NCBI RefSeq assembly: GCF_004358105.1
Contig: NZ_SMYL01000001.1
Coordinates: 372,001 to 436,000 of the forward strand
Length of the DNA: 64,000 nucleotides
Origin: Sapientia aquatica
Lineage (GTDB): Bacteria > Pseudomonadota > Gammaproteobacteria > Burkholderiales > Burkholderiaceae_D
Direction of reading: 5' to 3'
How positions within the stretch are numbered: the stretch's first letter is position 1; each line of letters starts with the position of its first letter. This document shows positions 1-9,289 of this stretch, piece by piece. The notes below the pieces were generated by a model that made no database searches, was not told where the DNA came from, and worked only from the letters and a program-made list of their open reading frames with translations. The translations under genes and the position numbers were made by a program.

Positions 1-62
1 AAATGACGACGGTTAAGACGGAAGTCAAGGCTGCTGCGGTGAAAGAGGCGTCAACGAAATAA
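1..62 (+). CDS. 3' end of an unknown gene (partial)
   Basis: An open frame runs from the left edge to a TAA at 60-62. The visible tail is rich in Ala, Lys, Thr and Glu, and is followed 40 bp later by a good terminator, which supports it being a real gene end. Phasins and histone-like proteins can have such tails, but about 20 residues are not enough to identify the product. An in-frame ATG at position 3 is probably internal. Confidence 0.4.
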   Translation, partial: MTTVKTEVKAAAVKEASTK

Positions 63-101
63 TCGCCGCTGAAATTAGTCAGTGCAATATTGAGAGGATA
101 G

Positions 102-126
102 AAACGGCGCTTAATGCGCCGTTTTT
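102..126 (+). terminator. Rho-independent terminator of the upstream partial gene
   Basis: The arms AAACGGCGC and GCGCCGTTT (102-110 and 116-124) enclose the 5-nt loop TTAAT, and the right arm runs into a T tract. It lies 40 bp past the stop at 62. Confidence 0.85.
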
Positions 127-290
127 TATCGTGCCAGAATCGGCGTGGCGCTTGCGCGCAGGTCTCTTACAAACAGTTGCAATCGTTTCATTCATGCCGT
201 CATCGCCGCATTACATCCTCGCGTTACTAGCCCAAGTCAGCATCTGACTGTCTGACTACCATCCCTTCAACGAATAACGCGAAAGATTGT

Positions 291-1562
291 ATGAACTCCC
301 TAATGACGAAGTCTTTGCCCCAAATAAGCCGTGCTAGCGCGGCAATACGTAGCAACAAAACATTGATCGCCATCGCCTGTGTCACGCTGCTGTTGTCGGC
401 CTGTGGAGGCGGTGATTTGTCGGTCGGCGTGGATGTGCCCATTGGCCCGAGCGGCTCCAGTACGCCCAATGTCGCACCGTTATTGCAAGCCGGGATGCAG
501 CGCCAGTTTGCCGGTTCCGTCGTGCGCGTGGTGACGTATGCCGTGCCAGACGCGACCCACATCAACAACACGTTGGCCTATACCTTTAATCAAACGCAAA
601 ACGTGCTGCAAGCACCCGCAAGTGCGCCCGCCAACTTTGATCTCAATTCGACCTACACCTACACCATCACCCAAGATCCCGGTACCGGTAGCGTGCCGAT
701 TGCGCAAACGGTGGACGATTATCGCGATCTGTATTTGGATAAATACGGACAGTACACCGTCGATGTAGCACAAACGTCGAGCGTCATTGCCCGCGACGAA
801 ACCGCCAACGCCTTAGGTGGTGGGCCGTATCAACAAACAACCCAAACGAGCACCAACTACACCACGCCGCGTGCGGGACTGTATTTCCCCTTGCAAAGCG
901 GCGATAGCATTACGCTGCCTCAGTCCTACACCCAAACGTTGAGCTTCACCAACACCAATAGCGCCAATGTCGCGCCGCCCAATAATGTTAATCAGGCTTA
1001 CACCCGCAGCCGTACCGAATACGACGACAGCGCGTTTTTTTACCAGCAGAATAATGCCAACGGCAGCAGCGTGGCCGTGACTCAACATTCGGATGGTACT
1101 GGCTCCATCACATCCGCTAACGCGACCAATTCCACGACCCATACGGTAGGCGTGCCAAGCTTACTCAATGGCGGCTACATCATTCCGATTACCAGCGCGG
1201 TGACTTCTTCGGCGTCGGCGATCACCAATTATGCAGCCTTCGATTGGTACCCCAGCGGCGCGCTCCCGAACCAGCCTTTGGTCGCTGAAACGCAAACGGT
1301 AGTCGGCCCCGTGTCGAGCCTGCCAGCCCAATGCAGCGGCGCGTTACTCTTGCCCAATGTGATGCAAATCAATACGGTCACGACGAGTTTGAACACGGTG
1401 CAATCGAGCTATTCGACCACCAATACCCAATCGTTTAATTCCAACGGAACCACGCTGTGCAGCTTGTCGACGCAAACGACCAACTCGTATAGTTTGGAGA
1501 CTGGATTGCTGTTTTCCACCACGGTCACCACGACCAATTCGGTGCTCACAGCGAGTAATTAA
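291..1562 (+). CDS. Predicted Ser/Thr/Asn-rich lipoprotein, function unknown
   Basis: The 423-residue product begins with a basic stretch and a hydrophobic core ending in a lipobox, LLSAC (Cys38), followed by Gly-Gly-Gly-Asp. It should therefore be exported and lipidated, and Asp42 lies too far from the Cys to act as a +2 inner-membrane retention signal. The mature part is a long sequence rich in Thr, Ser, Asn, Gln and Tyr with many TxT and NxN runs, as in beta-rich surface proteins. No catalytic motif or known domain was recognised. A second in-frame ATG at 303 is possible, since neither start has a strong ribosome binding site. It has its own gap on both sides and may be monocistronic. The next gene also encodes an exported protein, but nothing directly links the two. 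Confidence 0.75.
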   Translation: MNSLMTKSLPQISRASAAIRSNKTLIAIACVTLLLSACGGGDLSVGVDVPIGPSGSSTPNVAPLLQAGMQRQFAGSVVRVVTYAVPDATHINNTLAYTFNQTQNVLQAPASAPANFDLNSTYTYTITQDPGTGSVPIAQTVDDYRDLYLDKYGQYTVDVAQTSSVIARDETANALGGGPYQQTTQTSTNYTTPRAGLYFPLQSGDSITLPQSYTQTLSFTNTNSANVAPPNNVNQAYTRSRTEYDDSAFFYQQNNANGSSVAVTQHSDGTGSITSANATNSTTHTVGVPSLLNGGYIIPITSAVTSSASAITNYAAFDWYPSGALPNQPLVAETQTVVGPVSSLPAQCSGALLLPNVMQINTVTTSLNTVQSSYSTTNTQSFNSNGTTLCSLSTQTTNSYSLETGLLFSTTVTTTNSVLTASN

Positions 1563-1980
1563 AAGGAAGGCCTGGCATGGATGAATACCGGCAATTCATC
1601 CCGTGCAAGGGGCGCCCAGTGCGAGTGCTTTGGATCAATCAACGGACTTCGTTGATTGATCCAACCTGTCATGCTTCATGATCAGGAGTCTTTCATAAAG
1701 CAGTTAGATCGATCGTTGTAGAAAAAAATAGTCAAATTCAACAAATATTTTTGTTTTAATTCCGCATAATTGGTTGTTTTATTGTAGAGTCAATATTTTG
1801 AAAAATTGCTCAAGGACAATTCTAATGCGCGGCCTGCTATTTCTTGAAATCTCCTATTGCACCTCATCGCTGTACCTCATCGCTTCACCTCTGTTGACCT
1901 AGTGTTCTGCATGGTCTGTTGACCGCGCACCGGATCGACATTTATTTGCTGCACCTCCCTTCTAACTACCCCAATTGTTC
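1563..1980. other. Intergenic region with a hairpin and an AT-rich promoter-like part
   Basis: The gap of 418 bp holds a perfect inverted repeat at 1631-1663 and then an AT-rich stretch (about 1700-1810) that probably carries the promoter of the large downstream gene. No specific -35/-10 pair is convincing. No small gene was seen. Confidence 0.5.
1631..1663. repeat. Perfect 14-bp inverted repeat (hairpin)
   Basis: The arms TGGATCAATCAACG and CGTTGATTGATCCA match perfectly around a 5-nt loop. It lies about 70 bp past the lipoprotein stop codon. There is no T tract on the plus side, so it is either an atypical terminator or 3'-end stabiliser, or a binding site. Confidence 0.6.
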
Positions 1981-4900
1981 ATGAAACTACGCCCATTTGT
2001 TGGTTCTGCTTTATTTGTTGCCTTGTTGAGTCTAGGTTCAACATACACTTTTGCGACGCCATCCGATAACCCAAGCTCGTCGAGCAAAGCCGGGGTCAAC
2101 AGCTTTGTGCGGGGCGCAGCGTTGCCCAAATGGATGCAGCCGCTAGGCGACTTGCCCGCCACCGAGCGAACCGATCCAGTAGTTTTTCGCCTATCGGAAG
2201 TGCAGGCTTGGGTCGATACGGCTCCAGCCATGTTGTTTAGTAGGGCAATCCAAGTAAATGATCAAAGTGCGCTCGGCACAATTGGGCAATATGGGATCAG
2301 TTATTTCCCCGCCTATCAAAAGCTCCTTTTACACAAGGTGGTTATTTTGCGCGGCGATAAATCGATTGATCACACTGCCACTGTCAACACCCGTTTATTG
2401 CAGCGTGAAACCAACATGGAAAGCGGCGTCTATGGCGGCGCGACAACGGTGCAATTATTATTGGACGATGTTCGTATTGGCGATACATTGTGGATTACCT
2501 ACACCGTTGTGGGCGAGAATCCCGTCTTTGGCCAGCGCTGGGCCAGTGAATTTAGTTGGGATAATAGTTCGCCGATTGAATTACGGCGTGTGACGATTTT
2601 GCATCCGCGTAAGCGTAAGCTGCACTGGCGTCAACTTGGCGACTTCCGACGTGGTGATGTGACGCCGACAATCGACGAAATCGGTGATCTACAACGCCTG
2701 CGTTTTGAGGGGCGCGGCTTGGAAGCAATGGATAACGAGTCGGCCATTCCGAGCGACTACTTGCCAGCGCGCGTGTTTCAAGTGAGCGAATACTCCGATT
2801 GGCACGCGGTGGCGGGTTGGGCCGATAGCTTATTTCCCAAGGCGGCGGCCACTCCCACCTTAAAAGCACTGGCACAACAATTTTCCCAAGAAAGCACGCC
2901 CGCGCAGCAAGTCGCGGCGGCGCTGCGTTGGGTGCAAAATGAGGTACGTTATTTCAGTGTCTCGATCGGCGAAAACTCGCATCGCCCGCATGCGCCTGAG
3001 TCTGTCATCCACCAGCGCTTTGGAGATTGCAAAGATAAAAGTTATTTGCTCGTTAGTATTTTGGACCAGTTAGGTATCGCCGCGCGCCCGGTGCTAATCT
3101 TGGCCGACGCTCCCAAATTGCCCGCCAAAATCATTGCCACACCAACCTTGTTTAATCATATGATTGTGCAAGTCACCGTGGATGGGCATCAGTACTATCT
3201 AGACCCAACCCGCACCGGCCAAGTCTCGCCGCTCGAAAAACTACCAGCATCTTTCCCCGGTGCTTCAGGTTTGGTGGTCGATACTGCCACCGATGCCTTA
3301 GTCACGCTGCCAGAGTCTACCAACATCGAGCCGAAGTACGAACATGTCGAAAACATCTCGCTGGCCAGTTTTGACGGCCAAGCGAGCTTACAAACGCAAG
3401 AAATTTACCGTGGCAACTACGCCGAATGGGCTCGATTGCACTACCCGACCTTAGCTCCCAAAGAACTCAAGAAAGAAATGTTGGCGCTGTACGAAAAACA
3501 ATACCCGGGAATCGTGTTGCTCGATACACCCAGCTTAAAAGACGATCCGGTGCAAAACAAATTTGAGATCGCAGCCCACTACACCATACCCAAGCCGCTC
3601 ATTGACAAGGAATCGCGCTACGATTTTGAATTTGACAGCCAGATCATTGATGGTACTTTGGGGATTCCCAAGAAGGTGGTACGGAATTATCCGTTTGAGC
3701 TGCCGCGCGGTAAATACCATGGTCGCTATCGACTAACAATTCAATGGCCAGCAACCTTTCGGGTTAGCGAACCTCCTTTCCAGCAAACGTTCGACAACTC
3801 GTTTTTTACCGCGCACGAGGAACTTCAGTATCAGGGGCAAACCCTCAATTATCTGATGGATTATCACGTCAAACGCGACAAAATCGAGGCGGACGAACTC
3901 CCTGACTTGCAAGTAAAGGCAAAGAGCTTGAATGACCTCGTTGCTGGAACTTTTCATGTGCCAAAGTCCTATATCGCCGCTCCCGAATTTACCGATTATT
4001 CGTTTCGCGAATTAGAAGACATTCGATTGGGCGCGAGGGTCGCAGAGCATTTCGCCAGCTATAAAGACGTGAAACAACAGAAGTTTACCGACGATCTGTG
4101 CAACACACTTATTGATGTTATGCGGTTTTACCCCGTTACGGATACGGACGATCTGCAAGCACGTAACCGTTGGGCAAAACTGGACTCCGCTTTTCGCGCA
4201 GAAATTAATGATCCTCAAACGCGTAAATGTTTAGTCCGAATGCTGTTTGCCAAGGGGGAATTTCAACAGGGTCTGGACATATATCGGGCTGGCACAGCAT
4301 GGGCCGACGATAGTCGCTTCCTGCTTGACCTAGCTTGGGCGCGCTTTTATTCCGGTGACGCCGAAGGTGCCATTGCCGATATGGAGCGTTATCGCCAAGC
4401 TAAGAGCAAACTAGCGAATGCGGGGCTCAGCAGTGTCGATGTCTCCAGCGAAATCGCCCTCTATCAACGCGTCAATCGCACTATCCCTGTTGATTTGTTG
4501 GATTACGCTGCTGCTATTCCCGATGGTCCTTGGCCACGTCCGCTAATTGCTATGCAAGTCGGCGCCATTGAGCCAGAACAATTGATGACCATCCTAAAAG
4601 CCTTACCAAACGATGCCGCCGAATTAGCGATGAACGACGCTAGGTTCTATATTGGGCAACGTGCACTAATTACCCATGACTTGGTCACTGCCAATAGCGC
4701 CTTTGGTTGGTTAAAAGCAAACGGAGTGCGCACCTCATCGATTTACCTACCTGCTATGGCCGAGTGGCGCCTGTTGCAGCCTCATGATCTGATGTTTGAG
4801 AGCGGCATTAAGGCCTGGAACAACAACGACTCAAGGGGCGCGATCGCCAAATGGCAAGAAGGCGCAAAGAATGGCTCACCCATGGCGCAATATAAACTGG

Positions 4901-6834
4901 GAACCCTTTTTTACAATGGTCGAAACGTTGATGTCGATTATGTGAAGGCATTGTATTGGTTCAAGTTAGCCGCCCAACAGGGTTATCCGAGAGCCTTGAA
5001 TCACTTAGGCATTATGTATGGCACAGGCAATGGTGTGCCCAAAGACGATGCAATTGCCGATAAATGGTACTTGCTGGCCGCCGAAAAAGGCGATCCGTTT
5101 GGACAATTTAACTACGGTGAACATCTAGAAAAAGGCTTGGGCGTTGAGAAAAACTACGAGCAGGCCATCAAATGGTATCTACTCGCTGCCGAGCAAGGTG
5201 ATGTATTAGCTCAGTTCCATCTTGGGTATATGTACGAACAAGGTCAGGGCGTGGCGCAGGACTACAATGAAGCCCGTAAATGGTATCGCCGCGCAGCCTT
5301 TGCAGACGACGCCGACGCACAGTTTAGTCTGGGGGTGATCTACGATTTTGGTCGCGGTGTAGCGCAAGACTATAAAGTTGCCGCTCGTTGGTATCTATTG
5401 GCGGCGAACCAAGGTAATGCCGTCGCAGCATACAATCTTGGTTGCTTCTACGATTACGGTCATGGCGTCACGCAGGATTACCAAGTTGCACTTAAGTGGT
5501 ATCGCTTGGCTGCCGACAAAGGAAACAGCGACGCGCAGAACAATATTGGATTCGCCTACGAAACGGGGCAGGGCGTGTCGCGAGATCTCGATCAAGCACT
5601 GAAATGGTATCGAGTCGCCGCAGACCAAGGTAACCCCTATGGTCAACGTAATATTGGTAAATTTTATCGTTATGGTTGGGCTGTAACGCAAGAGTATCAA
5701 GTAGCAATTAAATGGTTCCAATTAGCCGCCAACCAAGGATTAGCGTTGGCACAAAATGATTTGGCTCATCTATATCAGTCTGGACAAGGAGTAACGCCTG
5801 ATCTTGCAAAGGCGGCGCAGTGGTACAGAAAGTCCGCAGAGCAAGGCAACACTGACGCGCAAATGAGTTTGGCGTTGTTGTTAGAAAAAGGTACTGGCGT
5901 CGAGCAGGATAATAAAGAAGCTGCTAAGTGGTTGACACTAGCAGCGGATAAAAACATCGCCGCGGCGCAATATGAGATGGCTTTACTATACTTAGATGGC
6001 ACTGGCGTCGAAAAAGACCTCAAAGTTGCCATTGACTTGATGCATAAGGCAGCGCAATTAGGCTATGTCAACGCCCAAAATACACTTGGAAAAATGTATC
6101 AATACGGCCTCGGTGGAGAACAAGATTACAAGGAGGCGCTGCGTTGGTATCAACTCGCCGCCGATAAAGGTAACGCTGATGCCCAGTATCAACTCGCTGG
6201 ATTGTACTTGATGGGATGGGGAGTTCCCAAAAATTACTCTGAAGCGTTTCGATGGACTCGGCTATCAGCTCAACAAGGTTACACTCCAGCCCAAAATCAA
6301 ATGGGTTATATGTACATAGAGGGCTATGGTGTTGCAATTGATTATGCCGAATCGGTAAAGTGGTACCAGAAAACAGCCTCCAAGGGCGATGCGATAGGTC
6401 AGAATAATCTCGGCTACTCCTATGAGATAGGCCAAGGTGTGCAGCAGGACTATCTTAAAGCGTTGGAGCTTTACCGCAAGGCCGTTGCCCAAAAAATGCC
6501 GGCTGCCCAATCCGCCTTAGCCGGTATGTACGAAACTGGACACGGCGTCCCAGTCGATATGGACAAAGCGCTTGAACTGTATTTAGCCGCAGTCAAACAA
6601 AACAACCCAGAAGCCCAACGCAAGTTGGCCCTGCTGTATGAAGAAGGCCGCGGTGTCGAGTCGAATCCTAACACCGCTTTTAGCTGGTTTGAAAAAGCCG
6701 CTAACGTTGGAGATCAACCGGCGATGGAGCGCTTAATCAAGGTCTACGAAAAAGGGGAACTAGGACAAGCCGCCGATAGCAATCTCGCCAAAAAATGGCG
6801 CGACAAACTCAATAGTGCGCGTTCGAAAAGCTAG
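1981..6834 (+). CDS. Exported DUF3857/transglutaminase-like protein with a long Sel1 repeat array
   Basis: This 1617-residue protein starts at ATG 1981; a TTG two codons upstream is also in frame. A signal peptide covers roughly residues 1-26. A DUF3857-like beta domain follows to about residue 240, then a transglutaminase-like cysteine-protease fold at about 280-410. There the block FGDCKDKS carries the candidate Cys, NHMIVQV the His and YLDPTR the Asp of the triad. After a beta-rich middle and a helical linker, residues 967-1578 are 17 uninterrupted 36-residue Sel1-like repeats (AQxxLGxxYxxGxGVxxDYxxAxxWYxxAAxQGN pattern), then a partial 18th. DUF3857-transglutaminase proteins are usually periplasmic or secreted with an unknown substrate, and Sel1 repeats bind proteins or glycans. 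A role in the envelope is inferred. The exact substrate cannot be read from the sequence. Confidence 0.85.
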   Translation: MKLRPFVGSALFVALLSLGSTYTFATPSDNPSSSSKAGVNSFVRGAALPKWMQPLGDLPATERTDPVVFRLSEVQAWVDTAPAMLFSRAIQVNDQSALGTIGQYGISYFPAYQKLLLHKVVILRGDKSIDHTATVNTRLLQRETNMESGVYGGATTVQLLLDDVRIGDTLWITYTVVGENPVFGQRWASEFSWDNSSPIELRRVTILHPRKRKLHWRQLGDFRRGDVTPTIDEIGDLQRLRFEGRGLEAMDNESAIPSDYLPARVFQVSEYSDWHAVAGWADSLFPKAAATPTLKALAQQFSQESTPAQQVAAALRWVQNEVRYFSVSIGENSHRPHAPESVIHQRFGDCKDKSYLLVSILDQLGIAARPVLILADAPKLPAKIIATPTLFNHMIVQVTVDGHQYYLDPTRTGQVSPLEKLPASFPGASGLVVDTATDALVTLPESTNIEPKYEHVENISLASFDGQASLQTQEIYRGNYAEWARLHYPTLAPKELKKEMLALYEKQYPGIVLLDTPSLKDDPVQNKFEIAAHYTIPKPLIDKESRYDFEFDSQIIDGTLGIPKKVVRNYPFELPRGKYHGRYRLTIQWPATFRVSEPPFQQTFDNSFFTAHEELQYQGQTLNYLMDYHVKRDKIEADELPDLQVKAKSLNDLVAGTFHVPKSYIAAPEFTDYSFRELEDIRLGARVAEHFASYKDVKQQKFTDDLCNTLIDVMRFYPVTDTDDLQARNRWAKLDSAFRAEINDPQTRKCLVRMLFAKGEFQQGLDIYRAGTAWADDSRFLLDLAWARFYSGDAEGAIADMERYRQAKSKLANAGLSSVDVSSEIALYQRVNRTIPVDLLDYAAAIPDGPWPRPLIAMQVGAIEPEQLMTILKALPNDAAELAMNDARFYIGQRALITHDLVTANSAFGWLKANGVRTSSIYLPAMAEWRLLQPHDLMFESGIKAWNNNDSRGAIAKWQEGAKNGSPMAQYKLGTLFYNGRNVDVDYVKALYWFKLAAQQGYPRALNHLGIMYGTGNGVPKDDAIADKWYLLAAEKGDPFGQFNYGEHLEKGLGVEKNYEQAIKWYLLAAEQGDVLAQFHLGYMYEQGQGVAQDYNEARKWYRRAAFADDADAQFSLGVIYDFGRGVAQDYKVAARWYLLAANQGNAVAAYNLGCFYDYGHGVTQDYQVALKWYRLAADKGNSDAQNNIGFAYETGQGVSRDLDQALKWYRVAADQGNPYGQRNIGKFYRYGWAVTQEYQVAIKWFQLAANQGLALAQNDLAHLYQSGQGVTPDLAKAAQWYRKSAEQGNTDAQMSLALLLEKGTGVEQDNKEAAKWLTLAADKNIAAAQYEMALLYLDGTGVEKDLKVAIDLMHKAAQLGYVNAQNTLGKMYQYGLGGEQDYKEALRWYQLAADKGNADAQYQLAGLYLMGWGVPKNYSEAFRWTRLSAQQGYTPAQNQMGYMYIEGYGVAIDYAESVKWYQKTASKGDAIGQNNLGYSYEIGQGVQQDYLKALELYRKAVAQKMPAAQSALAGMYETGHGVPVDMDKALELYLAAVKQNNPEAQRKLALLYEEGRGVESNPNTAFSWFEKAANVGDQPAMERLIKVYEKGELGQAADSNLAKKWRDKLNSARSKS
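4879..6714 (+). repeat. 17 in-phase Sel1-like repeats of 108 bp
   Basis: The coding sequence contains 17 consecutive units of exactly 36 codons (17 x 108 = 1836 bp) without a single insertion or deletion. They are diverged at the DNA level. A partial 18th unit follows to about 6810. Each unit has the two-helix Sel1 pattern with conserved Ala, Gly-Gly spacing and WY. Confidence 0.9.
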
Positions 6835-6980
6835 GATGGTATTGGGATTGCCATGGCATATGCCGCTGGATTTGAGGGAGGCGCCGTTCGTGTCTTGCTA
6901 ACTGAGTGATACTGCTGTTGATATCTGCCGAGGTGCACTTGCGTGTTAGTGGACCGGTAACTAATCACCAACCAGAGCAT

Positions 6981-8786
6981 CTACAACTCCTGCAGCAACG
7001 TTGGCCGGGAATAATAAAATCCCTGAATAATCGCGCAGCCGGCGTTCTTCACGATGTTTAATTGATTCTCGGTTTCCACCCCTTCGACCACCATGCGGCT
7101 ATCCAAGGCCAAGCCCAGATCGACGATGGCGGTGAGCAAGATATTGCTTTTCTCGTCCTGCTCAATTTGTTGAATAAACGAGCGATCAATTTTAATTTCA
7201 TCAAAATGCACCGCCCGTAAAAAACTCAAGGACGAAAAGCCCGTCCCAAAATCATCTAACGACACTTCCACGCCCAACTGATGAATTTGATTGGTCACCG
7301 CCACGATGTCTTCCAAATTAGAGGTAAAAACTTCCTCGGTAATCTCGATCACAATATTCTGCGGCGGCGCGCCCGTTTCCTCCAAACAGGCCGAAAGCAG
7401 CGGCAAAAACTCCGCCGCCAAATACAAGGGCGGTGAAATATTGACCGACACTTTGGCGTTGGCCCCATACAGCGCCATCAACTGCGGCACATCGCGCACA
7501 ATCTTGCGCAACATCAGCGCGCCAAATTCCATCATCCAACCTTCGTTATGAATCACCGGAATAAAATCCACCGGCCCCGGCGTGTTGCCTGACGCCAGCG
7601 CCGTCATGCGCGCTAAACCTTCCACCCCACACACCTGACCGGTAAAAGCATTGACCTTTTTTTGATACACCGGATAAAAGTCCAGCGCATCCAAGGCCGT
7701 ACGCACGGTTAATTTGAGCCGATTCGCGTCCTCAATCGATTTCGCCATCGCCGGCGAAAAGCTCGACCAACTAAATTCCGCCCGCCCATGCGCATCCGAC
7801 AAAGCGACCGCCGCATTTTGAATCAACTGACTAAACGAGTCAGTCTGCGCATCGGCCACCGCAATACCCGCATGCGCGCCCAAAATTCCCGCCGCATTGC
7901 TCGTCTCCTTAAACTGCACCACAAAGGCGTCGTAAAAACGCGCGCATTCTTGCACTGAACAGCCCGGCATCCACACCGCAAACTGCGCCCCCGCCAACGC
8001 CGCCACCAGCATATCTTCGCTCGCCAAGTGCGACAAGGTACCCGCCATGTTGACCAACAACTCGTCCCCGCGCGCATGGCCGTGCAAGGCCACAAATAGC
8101 CGAAAATGCGACAAATTAATATTGAGCAGGCAGCCGCCTTTACCCAGCGACACATCGTGATCAACCAACTCCTCCAAGCGCCTGCGATTGGCCAACCCCG
8201 TAATCGGCTCCGTATTGGCCAGCACAAACAAGGTGTTATTTGAATCGATTAACACCTTCATTTGCTTATTCAACCGCCGCTTTAAATCACCCACCGCGCC
8301 ACCCAAGGCAATTGCCAGCAGCGCCACACTCATCGCGGTGAGAACCCAAATCGCCACGCTATCGGTGTCGGGCAGCGCACTCTTCTCAAAACCAATCGCC
8401 CCCATCGACACGCCCAGCCCAATAATGAGCACCGAAATCACCGAAATAGTCGGAATCAACCACGCCCGCCAACCCGACCAACTCACAAAAGACAGCGCCA
8501 TCACCCCAGCAAGCACCAAAAAGCCGTCCGCATACAACGGCGTCGAATACACCGACGCCACCCCAATCATAATTCCCGCCAACGTAATCAACGACGTGCG
8601 CTGCTGCGCCGACAAGCGCCGCCGATAAAAAAACGCCACGCCCAGCACCAAACTCGCCATAAAATCGACCCGCATCGACACCGGATACAAGCCCTCATAC
8701 CACAGCATCCCACTAGAGAGCATGGCCACCAAACACCCAATGAGCGCAATCCGATTAAGGACGTGTTCGTTCAACCCAAAAAACAT
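6981..8786 (-). CDS. Membrane-bound GGDEF-EAL protein, probable cyclic di-GMP phosphodiesterase
   Basis: The start is taken at ATG 8786, which has GGGGGAG at good distance; an upstream in-frame TTG (8828) lacks a ribosome binding site. The 601-residue product has about six hydrophobic segments in the first 175 residues, a GGDEF-like domain at about 185-330 and an EAL domain to the C terminus. The GGDEF signature is replaced by AGAQF, so cyclase activity is very unlikely. The EAL domain keeps the metal and substrate residues: EGLAR (EAL position), VNISP, EITEE, DDFGTG, KIDRSF, VVEGVET and QGF. It should hydrolyse cyclic di-GMP, perhaps with the dead GGDEF domain as a regulator. The membrane part would sense an unknown signal. 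Given the flagellar genes in the same window, a role in the motility/biofilm switch is plausible but inferred. Confidence 0.88.
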   Translation of the reverse strand: MFFGLNEHVLNRIALIGCLVAMLSSGMLWYEGLYPVSMRVDFMASLVLGVAFFYRRRLSAQQRTSLITLAGIMIGVASVYSTPLYADGFLVLAGVMALSFVSWSGWRAWLIPTISVISVLIIGLGVSMGAIGFEKSALPDTDSVAIWVLTAMSVALLAIALGGAVGDLKRRLNKQMKVLIDSNNTLFVLANTEPITGLANRRRLEELVDHDVSLGKGGCLLNINLSHFRLFVALHGHARGDELLVNMAGTLSHLASEDMLVAALAGAQFAVWMPGCSVQECARFYDAFVVQFKETSNAAGILGAHAGIAVADAQTDSFSQLIQNAAVALSDAHGRAEFSWSSFSPAMAKSIEDANRLKLTVRTALDALDFYPVYQKKVNAFTGQVCGVEGLARMTALASGNTPGPVDFIPVIHNEGWMMEFGALMLRKIVRDVPQLMALYGANAKVSVNISPPLYLAAEFLPLLSACLEETGAPPQNIVIEITEEVFTSNLEDIVAVTNQIHQLGVEVSLDDFGTGFSSLSFLRAVHFDEIKIDRSFIQQIEQDEKSNILLTAIVDLGLALDSRMVVEGVETENQLNIVKNAGCAIIQGFYYSRPTLLQEL

Positions 8787-9289
8787 GAACCAGCTCCCCC
8801 AAAGACGAACCCAAGTGTCAACCGACAAATTTCATATTAGTAAGCCAACGCCCCAACGCAAGCCTAATCTGCCCAACCAAGCCAACCTGAGCGAAGCCGA
8901 GCCAAAGCGAGCCAAGACGAGCTAACCCGAGCCAAGGCAAGCTAACCCGAGCCAATCCATGCCAACGCGAGCCAAAACCAGCAACAATCACCTCATCGAT
9001 TCCATCCACGCCAAGAAACGCAAGCCGAATACCCCCAACCAAACCCCATCCCAAGAATTCTCCACCGAAGGTCCGACAGCGCAAAAACGATAATGGTGTT
9101 CGGCGTGGTATTTTTTTTGTAAGTGCTTGATTTACTTTGGGGTTTTGGTTCCTAGGTCTCCGCCAGCAGACAAAAAGGCATCCACGTTGTAAAACCAGTT
9201 CTGCACAAGCAATGACGATTTACGGGAAAACTATCTTTGCGCTGCTTACAAACTGAATTGGTGGCGGGAGCGGCGTGATATCAGTTTAA
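8787..9289. other. Long upstream region of the EAL gene, containing a periodic repeat
   Basis: The 503-bp gap lies between two minus-strand genes and holds a 10-bp periodic array at 8881-8990, followed by C/A-rich DNA to about 9060. Short open frames here simply read through the repeat. A T8 run sits at about 9111-9118. No clear promoter or terminator was identified. Confidence 0.5.
8881..8990. repeat. Degenerate 10-bp tandem array, consensus GCCAANNCGA, 11 units
   Basis: Eleven consecutive 10-bp blocks start with GC, and most read GCCAANNCGA (for example GCCAAAGCGA, GCCAAGACGA, GCCAACGCGA). The 15-mer GCTAACCCGAGCCAA occurs exactly twice, 20 bp apart (8921 and 8941). The period is close to one helical turn. 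The array lies about 95-205 bp upstream of the EAL gene start. Confidence 0.8.

Noticed and set aside
8188-8628. 146-codon open frame antisense to the EAL gene
   Set aside because: It is fully covered by the strongly supported membrane/GGDEF coding sequence on the other strand.
8818-9084. 88-codon minus-strand frame rich in Trp, Leu and Gly
   Set aside because: Its repetitive translation is just the 10-bp array read through; the period is not a multiple of three, so no protein repeat is implied.
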